The position numbers were made by a program, and so were the translations under genes. Shown here one piece after another: positions 1 to 5,105 of a stretch of 5,105 bases of DNA (position 1 is its first letter; each line of letters starts with the position of its first letter). Where the stretch lies: NCBI GenBank assembly GCA_003232855.1, contig QIKC01000139.1:1-5105 (forward strand), written 5' to 3'. Below the pieces are notes generated by a model, which was given only the letters and a program-made list of their open reading frames with translations, did not search any database and was not told where the DNA came from. Source of the stretch: Verrucomicrobiales bacterium (lineage in GTDB: Bacteria; Verrucomicrobiota; Verrucomicrobiia; Verrucomicrobiales; DEV007).

Positions 1-12
1 GGATTCAAATCA

Positions 13-99
13 AACCGCCGATTACGCGGATTAACACCGATTTATTGGAAGCTTCCGCCGCTTTTTTCAAATTCGCGTTCATCTGCGTAATCTGCGGTT
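13..99. repeat. Imperfect inverted repeat of the CGCAGATTA type
   Basis: The left arm (13-43) and the reverse complement of the right arm (69-99) align without gaps at 25 of 31 positions. Each arm is built from a roughly 10-bp unit resembling CGCNGATTA, repeated about three times (for example ACCGCCGATTA then CGCGGATTAA then CACCGATTT). The 25-bp centre contains a perfect 10-bp palindrome, GGAAGCTTCC (47-56), and a run of six T (62-67). From memory, intergenic repeats of this wording are dispersed in several environmental bacterial genomes, including Verrucomicrobiota. That is recollection, not a search. It lies downstream of the minus-strand cytochrome gene and could fold in RNA read from either strand. 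It has no compact stem followed by a U-tract, so I do not call it a terminator. Confidence 0.7.
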
Positions 100-179
100 G
101 CCTCCTCCGCAATCCGACAGCTTAGATTTGGTGAAGCACTAGATAGGCTGAAATTTTAAGCAACGGGAGGTAAAGAGGC

Positions 180-1484
180 TCACTTTGCCTTCCAATAGTC
201 TGGCAGGTCGTCTTTGGTAGTGCGGAGAATTTCGATAATTCGGATGCGTTCTTTTTCGGAGAGATGACCGCAGATTTCGGGGTCGCCGTTGCCGCTTAGC
301 GCAGCCCATAGCTGCTCGTAGAACGCGGCTTTCATCATCGGGTGCAGATTGTGGAAGGCGCTGGAATAGATCATGTAGCTGAGGCGGTTTTTGAAAAGCC
401 GCGAGAGTAGTTGCAGATCGCGTAGCGAGTGGCCCGAGGGGGCGGTTTCGGCGTCGGCGGCGAAGGCGTCTTGAAAGGCTTTTCCGCCTTCGATTCCCCA
501 GCCTTCGAGCGCGGCCTCTTCACTGAACAACATCACGCGCAGCAAGTCACTCGCGCCGCGGGTGATGAGAGCTCGGGTGGTTTTGCCGATCTTGCTCGGC
601 GTGCGACCGGCGCTTTCGCCGATGCTGGTATCGATGAAGATCCAGCGCCGGGTGTTGAGGTTCGCTTTGACGATGGCGTTGTGCGCCATGATTTGGTGTT
701 CCAGCACCATGAGCCCGACGATGTCGCTGGTGGCGACAAGGTATTTTGAGGTGTTGAATGCTTTCTCTAAGTTGTTAGGGGATGCGCCGAAATCTTTGGC
801 GGGAGTGGCCTCGCCGGGTTTGATTTCTTCGAAATAAATGTTGCCGAGGTGTCGCTTGCCTGCGTTTTCGCCAGTGACGAACCAGCCGCCCCAACGTTCG
901 CTGATCGGGCTGCTGTGGTCGGTGCGGCGGGTGCCCGCTCCGAATATCGGGGCGCCGATCTTGTCCGGGTAGACTGAGCGGATGATCATGCCGGGATAGC
1001 CATCGGTGCGGGAGCTGCCGTGGCAGTCGAGGCATTGCGCATCGCGGATAAGTTGCGCTTTGTCATGGCTGCCGAAGGGCGTGGTGAGGCGGTAGAAGAC
1101 TGGGCCGATGTCCGGGTCGCTACCGATTACTTCGATGTCGCCGCCTTGTACCCAACCGACGTAGAAGTCTTCCGAGAAGTAAATCGCTCGCGGTCGCGAT
1201 GGACTGATGCGGTCGTTCTGGAGACTGGTGCGCGAGAACACCAGCACTTGGGACTCCACCGGCACCTCGAGGTGGCGTAGGAAATCGCGCAGGAAATTTT
1301 TCTCGCTGGAGCTGTCGAAGGCGAGCCTGCCGGCCTCGATTTCGGTGGCGATTTTCGAAAGCGGGCCTTTCGCTTTGGTATCGGAATAGCGGATCGGTGC
1401 CTCTTCGTAGAATAGGAATCTGGCGTGCGCCGGGAGGGTGGCGAGCGCGGCGGTGAGGAGTAGGATGCGGAGACAGGGGCGCAT
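180..1484 (-). CDS. Secreted monohaem c-type cytochrome, function unassigned
   Basis: Encodes 434 residues. Residues 1-21 form a signal peptide: a basic start (MRPCLR), a hydrophobic LLLTAALATL core, and an A-H-A cleavage site. The mature protein should therefore be periplasmic or otherwise exported. There is one haem-attachment motif, CLDCH at residues 151-155, so one covalent haem c is expected with His155 as proximal ligand. The distal ligand is not identifiable; Met166, His190, His212 and His263 are candidates. Other conspicuous stretches are SERWGGWFVTG (195-205), GLMVLEHQ (257-264) and FHNLHPMMKAAFYE (377-390), the last being in a helical-looking C-terminal half. The frame stays open 64 codons further upstream, but that part reads through the nsrR gene in another frame and lacks export features, so I chose the internal ATG at the signal peptide. 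It starts 8 bp after the nsrR stop, with no clear Shine-Dalgarno site, which suggests translational coupling. Haem plus the NsrR context suggests an NO-related role; this is inference. I do not recognise a named family. Confidence 0.9.
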   Translation of the reverse strand: MRPCLRILLLTAALATLPAHARFLFYEEAPIRYSDTKAKGPLSKIATEIEAGRLAFDSSSEKNFLRDFLRHLEVPVESQVLVFSRTSLQNDRISPSRPRAIYFSEDFYVGWVQGGDIEVIGSDPDIGPVFYRLTTPFGSHDKAQLIRDAQCLDCHGSSRTDGYPGMIIRSVYPDKIGAPIFGAGTRRTDHSSPISERWGGWFVTGENAGKRHLGNIYFEEIKPGEATPAKDFGASPNNLEKAFNTSKYLVATSDIVGLMVLEHQIMAHNAIVKANLNTRRWIFIDTSIGESAGRTPSKIGKTTRALITRGASDLLRVMLFSEEAALEGWGIEGGKAFQDAFAADAETAPSGHSLRDLQLLSRLFKNRLSYMIYSSAFHNLHPMMKAAFYEQLWAALSGNGDPEICGHLSEKERIRIIEILRTTKDDLPDYWKAK

Positions 1485-1492
1485 GGGGAAAA

Positions 1493-1945
1493 TCAGTTGG
1501 TGGCGGTCGCCTGCACGGGATGGAGAATGGACAGGAGCGCGGCTTTGGGGCGCACTAAGTCGTCGAGCGTGTAGCGGTCGAGCACGGCGAGGAAGGCGTT
1601 GCGCGCTTCGGCGAAGACGTGTTTCAAATCGCAGATTGGCGAGATCGGGCAGCCGCCGCCGCTGGCGCTCAGGCATTCGACCAAGGCGAGAGTTTCGGTC
1701 TTGCGCACGATCTCTCCGACGAGGATTTCCTTGGCGGGGCGGGCGAGCGCGATGCCGCCGCCGCGCCCACGAGACGTTTTCAGATAGCCGAGCTTTGACA
1801 GGTTGTGCGCCACTTTCACGAGGTGATGGTGAGAAATGCCGTAACCTTCCGCGATCTCACGGGCGGAGGTGCGCTCGTCCGGAGCACAGAGCGCGGCGCG
1901 GATTAGCACGCGCAGCGAGTAGTCGGTGAACTGGCTGATCTCCAT
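1493..1945 (-). CDS. nsrR: NsrR-like nitric-oxide-sensing Rrf2 repressor
   Basis: Encodes 150 residues, close to the length of E. coli NsrR. The N-terminus MEISQFTDYSLRVL aligns directly with the Rrf2 start consensus and fixes the start codon. A winged helix-turn-helix spans about residues 1-70, with the recognition region GISHHHLVKV (36-45) and the wing RGRGGGIALARP (59-70). Three cysteines, Cys91, Cys99 and Cys105, sit in ECLSASGGGCPISPIC, followed by the NsrR-typical segment FLAVLDRYTLDDLV (118-131). NsrR proteins bind an NO-sensitive Fe-S cluster through three such cysteines, and in Streptomyces NsrR also through Asp8 of the partner subunit; Asp8 is present here. Nitrosylation releases DNA and derepresses targets. 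The alternative IscR is less likely because the C-terminal match is to NsrR and the adjacent dyad is NsrR-like. It heads a unit with the cytochrome downstream and is probably autoregulated. There is no Shine-Dalgarno site: the dyad touches the ATG. Confidence 0.92.
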   Translation of the reverse strand: MEISQFTDYSLRVLIRAALCAPDERTSAREIAEGYGISHHHLVKVAHNLSKLGYLKTSRGRGGGIALARPAKEILVGEIVRKTETLALVECLSASGGGCPISPICDLKHVFAEARNAFLAVLDRYTLDDLVRPKAALLSILHPVQATATN

Positions 1946-1968
1946 AATATGTATTCTATCTACATATT
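1946..1968. promoter_or_regulatory. Probable NsrR operator (23-bp dyad)
   Basis: Perfect 8-bp arms AATATGTA (1946-1953) and TACATATT (1961-1968) are separated by 7 bp. Read as 11-1-11 half-sites, this gives AATATGTATTC and, from the other strand, AATATGTAGAT. Both fit the NsrR half-site pattern AAnATGyATTT closely in the conserved ATGTA core. The dyad lies immediately upstream of the nsrR start codon and contains its best -10 candidate, so bound NsrR would block transcription. The match to the general NsrR box is knowledge of the family; occupancy here is inference. Confidence 0.82.
1953..1958 (-). promoter_or_regulatory. Candidate -10 element of nsrR, inside the operator
   Basis: On the minus strand the sequence TAGAAT matches TATAAT at 5 of 6 positions and lies 7 nt upstream of the ATG. 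Initiation the usual 6-8 nt downstream would begin the transcript at or next to the start codon, giving a leaderless mRNA. No good -35 is seen: the best hexamer, CTGGCG with an 18-bp spacer, matches 3 of 6. Confidence 0.45.
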
Positions 1969-2068
1969 TAGTCTGACGCCAGTGATGATTTGTTTATTTT
2001 GGAATATGCGTCTGGTGATGGCTTCGATTCTCGACGCGGGGGTGATCTTGGGATAACGAAGCAACTGC

Positions 2069-3361
2069 ATGCGTTATCAGAAGATCGATCCCCAGTTATT
2101 TATCGACAATCGCGAACGGTTGCGTGCGGAGTTGCCGCCCGGTTCTCTCGTCGTGTTGCACTCTAACGATGTTCTGCCGACTAACGCCGACGGCACGATG
2201 GCGCTGCGTCAGAATTCGGACATTTTCTACCTGAGCGGGATCGACCAGGAGGAGACCGTGCTGGTGTTGTTCCCGGATGCCCCGGACGAGAGGCAGCGCG
2301 AGATGCTTTTCGTCAGGGAGACCTCCGAGAGCATCGCCGTCTGGGAGGGGGAGAAGCACAGCAGGGAATCGGCCGAGAAAACCTCCGGTATCCAGCGGGT
2401 TCACTGGGTCGATTCTTTCCCCGGAATTTTTCGTAACTTGATGGCTGCGGCCGAACACGTGTTCCTTAACAGCAACGAGCACCCGCGCGCTGCCGCCGAG
2501 GTGGAGACGCGCGACCTGCGCTTTATCCACGCCACGCAGCGGGCGTTTCCGCTGCACGATTACCGGCGCTTGGCACCGCTGATGGCTGGGCTGCGACTTG
2601 TCAAAAGCGAGCTGGAGATAGGGCTGATCCGCGAGGCTTGCGCTATTACTGAGGCCGGGTTCCGCCGATTGTTAGGATTTATCAAACCCGGCGTTACCGA
2701 GTACGAGATCGAGGCTGAGATGATCCACGAGTATCTGCGCCGCGGCTCCGAGGGTTTCGCCTACCAGCCGATCGTCGGCTCCGGGAAGAGCGCCTGTGTG
2801 TTGCACTATTTGGACAATCACGGCACCTGCCGTGATGGCGATTTGTTGTTGATGGACGCCGCTGCTCGCTATGCCAATTACAATTCCGATCTGACCCGCA
2901 CCGTGCCGGTCAATGGTCGCTTTAGCGAGCGCCAGCGGGCGGTTTATGATGCGGTGTTGCGCACCATGCGCGGGTGCGCGGAGATGCTGCGGCCGGGAAT
3001 CGTTTTGAAGGAATATCAGGAGGCGTCGGGGAAGATGATCGAGGCGGAATTGCTCGGGCTCGGGTTGTTAGAGCAGAAGGATATCGATGCTCAGGATCCC
3101 GATAAGCCGGCTTACAGGAAATATTTTATGCACGGAACCTCGCACCACATTGGGCTCGACGTGCACGATGTCGGAGATGTCTGGGCGCCGATAGAACCGG
3201 GGATGGTTCTTACTATCGAGCCCGGAATTTACATTCGCGAGGAGGGTTTGGGGTGCCGTTTGGAGAACAATTATCTGATCACTTCCGATGGCAATATCGA
3301 CCTGATGGCCGACATCCCGATCGAGGCTGAGGAGATCGAGGAACTGATGAATGCGTCTTGA
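2069..3361 (+). CDS. pepP: Xaa-Pro aminopeptidase (aminopeptidase P, M24B)
   Basis: Encodes 430 residues, near the 441 of E. coli PepP. A cytosolic di-manganese metallopeptidase of this family removes the N-terminal residue from peptides with proline in second position. The N-terminal aminopeptidase-P domain covers about residues 4-150 (DIFYLSGIDQEETVLVL, 51-67). The pita-bread catalytic domain covers about 175-415. All five metal ligands can be placed: Asp263 and Asp274 (11 residues apart, as in E. coli), His359 in MHGTSHHIGLDVHD, Glu384 in TIEPGIY, and Glu399 in RLENNY. The accessory histidines His246 (VLHY) and His366 (DVHD) are also present. The usual RIED around the last ligand reads RLEN here, a conservative variation. 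The start has no strong Shine-Dalgarno site. The upstream 1969-2068 stretch, between it and the divergent nsrR operator, shows only weak promoter-like hexamers, the best being CTGACG (1973-1978) and TATTTT (1995-2000). Control of pepP by NsrR is not supported. Confidence 0.96.
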   Translation: MRYQKIDPQLFIDNRERLRAELPPGSLVVLHSNDVLPTNADGTMALRQNSDIFYLSGIDQEETVLVLFPDAPDERQREMLFVRETSESIAVWEGEKHSRESAEKTSGIQRVHWVDSFPGIFRNLMAAAEHVFLNSNEHPRAAAEVETRDLRFIHATQRAFPLHDYRRLAPLMAGLRLVKSELEIGLIREACAITEAGFRRLLGFIKPGVTEYEIEAEMIHEYLRRGSEGFAYQPIVGSGKSACVLHYLDNHGTCRDGDLLLMDAAARYANYNSDLTRTVPVNGRFSERQRAVYDAVLRTMRGCAEMLRPGIVLKEYQEASGKMIEAELLGLGLLEQKDIDAQDPDKPAYRKYFMHGTSHHIGLDVHDVGDVWAPIEPGMVLTIEPGIYIREEGLGCRLENNYLITSDGNIDLMADIPIEAEEIEELMNAS

Positions 3362-3433
3362 ACTCGCCTGCACGGAGCGCCAGCCATCGAAATCGGTGTC
3401 GCGCGGGGCGGAACTGGCGTATCTGAGCGGCAA

Positions 3434-4870
3434 ATGCCGACTTTCGATCAACTAGGCCTGATTCCAGAACTCGTGGAGGCGGTTGTGGCCAAGGGCTATG
3501 CCGAGCCGACGCCGATTCAGGCCAAGGCGATTCCCGCCGTGCTGGAGGGGCGCGACGTGATGGGCGGCGCCCAGACTGGCACCGGCAAGACGGCGGCCTT
3601 CGCTTTGCCGATCTTGCAGAAGCAGTTTCAGTGTCGTAGTAAGGATCGCGCGCCGCGGGCGCTGGTGCTGGCTCCGACCCGGGAGTTGGCGGTGCAGGTC
3701 GAGGAGGGATTTTGCTCGTATGGCAAAGGTTTGGGGATACACAGTGTGGCGATTTACGGCGGGGTCAAAATGCCGCCGCAGGTGAGCCGACTGCGGCGTG
3801 GGGTCGGCGTGGTGGTGGCCACTCCGGGGCGGCTTTTGGATCATGTTGGGCAGCGGACGCTCGACCTATCGAAGATTGAGATTTTGGTGTTGGATGAGGC
3901 GGACAGGATGCTCGACATGGGCTTCATGCCGGACATTCGTCGGATCATCGAGCGCCTGCCCGCGCGGCGGCAGAACCTGATGTTCTCGGCGACTTACTCC
4001 TCGGATATACGGCGCATGGCCGGTGCCATTTTGCGCGACCCGATGTCGATCGAGGTCGCGCGTCGCAACACCGCTGCGGAGGGGGTGGAGCAGGTGGTGC
4101 ATCCGGTTCTGCGCTCGCGCAAGCGGGAGTTGTTGTCGAAGCTCATCGCAGACGGCGACTGGCGGCAAGTGTTAGTGTTTTCGCGCACCCGAATCGGTGC
4201 CGACCGGCTGGCGAAGCAGTTGCGGGAGAACGGCGCTCGCGCGGTGGCGATTCACGGCGATAAGACGCAGGCCATGCGCACTCGCGCGTTGGAGGATTTT
4301 AAGCGGGGCGCGGTGAGGGTGTTGGTGGCGACGGATGTGGCCTCGCGCGGGCTCGACATTCGCCAACTGCCGCACGTGGTGAACTTCGAATTGCCCGATG
4401 CACCGGAGGATTACGTTCACCGCATCGGTCGCACCGGTCGCGCTGGCGATGAGGGGGCCGCGCATTCGCTGGTGTGCAACGCCGAGCGCGGGAAGCTGGC
4501 GGAAATCGAGAAGCTTTTGGCAAAGCGTATCCCGCGTGTTGAGATCGAGGGGTTCGAGGGCGAAAACATTTCCTTTTCCGGGCCGCCGCCTCCTTCGCGC
4601 AGCGGTTCGACGAAGTCCCGCAGGGGCTGGGCCGGCGGCAAGCGCTCGTCGTCCGCTCGGGGAGGTTCTGGCAAGGGGAAGACCGGCTCGGCGAAGCGAA
4701 AAAAGCCCGTCGATGGGGCTGCTCCGCCGCGCAAACACAAGCCAAAGTGGAGCGAGGCGCGTAAGCGTGATACCAGAACGCAGCGCGGCGCTGGAGGTGA
4801 AGTCACCGGCGATCGACGGCGGGGGGCGCGCCCGCCGCGTAAATCGCCTCCGCCTAAGCGGCGCGGGTAA
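3434..4870 (+). CDS. rhlE: RhlE-type DEAD-box ATP-dependent RNA helicase
   Basis: Encodes 478 residues. The RecA-like helicase core is complete: Q motif with Phe4 and GYAEPTPIQ (21-29), motif I AQTGTGKT (46-53), Ia PTREL (81-85), the GG doublet (109-110), Ib TPGR (130-133), II DEAD (154-157), III SAT (185-187), IV LVFSRT (247-252), [12 protein letters not shown] (299-309) and [10 protein letters not shown] (329-336). These enzymes unwind short RNA duplexes using ATP in ribosome assembly, mRNA decay and cold adaptation. The N-terminus [19 protein letters not shown] and the short linker before the core are RhlE-like rather than DeaD- or SrmB-like. Residues about 384-478 form a Pro/Gly/Ser/Lys/Arg-rich tail, probably disordered and RNA-binding. 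The start 72 bp after pepP agrees with the family N-terminus; the preceding GAGCGG is only a weak ribosome-binding match. No terminator lies between pepP and this gene, so co-transcription is possible. The exact subfamily is less certain than the helicase call. Confidence 0.95.
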   Translation: MPTFDQLGLIPELVEAVVAKGYAEPTPIQAKAIPAVLEGRDVMGGAQTGTGKTAAFALPILQKQFQCRSKDRAPRALVLAPTRELAVQVEEGFCSYGKGLGIHSVAIYGGVKMPPQVSRLRRGVGVVVATPGRLLDHVGQRTLDLSKIEILVLDEADRMLDMGFMPDIRRIIERLPARRQNLMFSATYSSDIRRMAGAILRDPMSIEVARRNTAAEGVEQVVHPVLRSRKRELLSKLIADGDWRQVLVFSRTRIGADRLAKQLRENGARAVAIHGDKTQAMRTRALEDFKRGAVRVLVATDVASRGLDIRQLPHVVNFELPDAPEDYVHRIGRTGRAGDEGAAHSLVCNAERGKLAEIEKLLAKRIPRVEIEGFEGENISFSGPPPPSRSGSTKSRRGWAGGKRSSSARGGSGKGKTGSAKRKKPVDGAAPPRKHKPKWSEARKRDTRTQRGAGGEVTGDRRRGARPPRKSPPPKRRG

Positions 4871-4899
4871 AAATAGTCGATAATTCCCATTGTTGAGAG

Positions 4900-4932
4900 T
4901 TTTTTCACAAATGATCGTCATTTGTAATAAAA
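4900..4932. promoter_or_regulatory. 33-bp dyad, likely operator of the right-edge gene
   Basis: The core is a perfect inverted repeat, ACAAATGA (4907-4914) and TCATTTGT (4918-4925), around TCG. The symmetry continues outward through a T-run on the left and an A-run on the right, so 13 of 15 arm positions pair about base 4916. It is not a good intrinsic terminator, because on either strand the stem is followed by A-rich rather than T-rich sequence. The right arm overlaps the candidate -35 TTGTAA (4922-4927), a position typical of a repressor or activator site. The binding protein is unknown. Confidence 0.55.
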
Positions 4933-4950
4933 ATCCTTGCAAACCATAAT
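4922..4950 (+). promoter_or_regulatory. Candidate sigma-70-type promoter of the right-edge gene
   Basis: TTGTAA (4922-4927, 4 of 6 to TTGACA) is followed after exactly 17 bp by CATAAT (4945-4950, 5 of 6 to TATAAT). The segment is AT-rich compared with the surrounding coding DNA. Initiation near 4957 would give a leader of about 20 nt before the ATG at 4978. This suggests that the right-edge gene is transcribed independently of the helicase. Confidence 0.5.
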
Positions 4951-4990
4951 TTCCGAAGCAATGCTCTCGCAGAAGCTATGCAAATTATGG
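4944..4990. repeat. 9-bp inverted repeat spanning the -10 and start codon
   Basis: CCATAATTT (4944-4952) and AAATTATGG (4982-4990) are perfect reverse complements, 29 bp apart. The left arm contains the -10 candidate CATAAT and the right arm lies just inside the coding region. If transcription starts near 4957, the left arm is not in the mRNA, so it would act, if at all, at the DNA level. An inverted repeat of this size and spacing can arise by chance about once in a window this long. Confidence 0.3.
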
Positions 4991-5006
4991 CGATGCGAGA
5001 AAATTG
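4959..5006 (+). promoter_or_regulatory. Possible RNA hairpin around the start codon
   Basis: The stem pairs TCTCGCA (4965-4971) with TGCGAGA (4994-5000) and, after a symmetrical 2-nt internal loop, CAAT (4959-4962) with ATTG (5003-5006). The loop of about 22 nt (4972-4993) exposes the ATG at 4978 and the AGAAG just before it. Such a structure could modulate translation of the truncated gene. It is supported only by complementarity. Confidence 0.35.
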
Positions 5007-5105
5007 TTCAAAGCGTGAGAGAAGTTTGGCTGGGTTGGCGACCTTTGTTTTGGTGGTGATTGGCTGCCTGAGCGGTGCGATGGCCGCGACGTATTCTGAT
5101 CGCGA
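4978..5105 (+). CDS. N-terminus of an exported protein, cut by window end
   Basis: Forty-two codons are visible before the window ends, too few for a family assignment. They read as a signal peptide: a charged N-terminus with KRER (12-15), a hydrophobic stretch LAGLATFVLVVIGCLSGA (17-34), and an A-M-A type cleavage site near residues 34-36, followed by ATYSDR. Export to the periplasm or beyond is therefore likely. The Cys at residue 30 lies in VIGC, but the sequence continues hydrophobic to AMA, so signal peptidase I processing fits better than a lipoprotein. Starts at codons 4 and 6 are possible alternatives; I prefer the first ATG because AGAAG precedes it. The gene has its own AT-rich upstream region with promoter-like hexamers and dyads. 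Confidence 0.7.
   Translation, partial: MQIMAMRENCSKRERSLAGLATFVLVVIGCLSGAMAATYSDR

Noticed and set aside
1..99. CRISPR array or tandem repeat at the left edge
   Set aside because: The repeated units are about 10 bp, have no unique spacers, and are arranged as an inverted pair of arms rather than as a direct-repeat array.
165..170. GGGAGG, a strong Shine-Dalgarno-like sequence on the plus strand
   Set aside because: No plus-strand gene follows it; the downstream DNA codes for the cytochrome on the other strand.
1485..1676. Upstream extension of the cytochrome frame by 64 codons, giving a 498-residue protein
   Set aside because: The extension overlaps the well-supported nsrR gene on the same strand in another frame, is Arg/Pro-rich as GC-rich out-of-frame translations are, and would bury the clear signal peptide.
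1438..1929. A 163-codon plus-strand open frame opposite nsrR
   Set aside because: The translation is almost entirely Arg, Ser, Gly and Ala, and nsrR on the other strand explains the sequence.
3378..3419. CGCCAG/CTGGCG inverted repeat between pepP and the helicase gene, considered as a terminator
   Set aside because: It has only a 6-bp stem, a loop of about 30 nt, and no T-run after it.
3351..3455. A 34-codon open frame starting inside the end of pepP and running into the helicase gene
   Set aside because: It overlaps both real genes out of frame, has no ribosome-binding site and no recognisable product.
4172..4942. A 256-codon open frame on the minus strand opposite the helicase tail
   Set aside because: It is antisense to a complete helicase with all motifs. 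Its translation is Arg/Pro/Ala-rich with no recognisable domain, typical of GC-rich shadow frames.

Overview
The window is bacterial, GC-rich DNA (the shorter AT-rich stretches are intergenic) with four complete genes and one gene cut by the right edge. I think it most likely comes from the Verrucomicrobiota or a neighbouring PVC lineage. That is an inference from a dispersed-looking CGCAGATTA-type repeat, a PVC-flavoured secreted haem protein, and the lack of good Shine-Dalgarno sites in front of every gene. No single marker in the window settles it.

Left part (1-1968), minus strand: a two-gene unit. It is read from an Rrf2-family regulator that matches NsrR, the nitric-oxide-sensing iron-sulfur repressor, into a secreted single-haem c-type cytochrome of unassigned function. 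The two genes are 8 bp apart. A 23-bp dyad of the NsrR-box type abuts the nsrR start codon and contains the best -10 candidate, so the unit is probably autoregulated and NO-responsive. Downstream of the cytochrome, at the left edge, lies an imperfect inverted repeat with about 31-bp arms and an internal periodic unit.

Middle and right (2069-4870), plus strand: a divergently oriented Xaa-Pro aminopeptidase (PepP, M24B family) is followed after 72 bp by an RhlE-type DEAD-box RNA helicase with a long basic tail. No terminator is visible between them, so they may be co-transcribed. Both are housekeeping genes.

Right edge (4871-5105): an AT-rich intergenic stretch holds a strong dyad overlapping a plausible -35, a -10 candidate, and inverted repeats around the start codon of a truncated gene encoding a secreted protein. 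That gene appears to have its own regulated promoter.

The main point of interest is the NsrR-controlled periplasmic monohaem protein, a candidate for an uncharacterised NO or nitrosative-stress function. The rest of the window is mostly ordinary.
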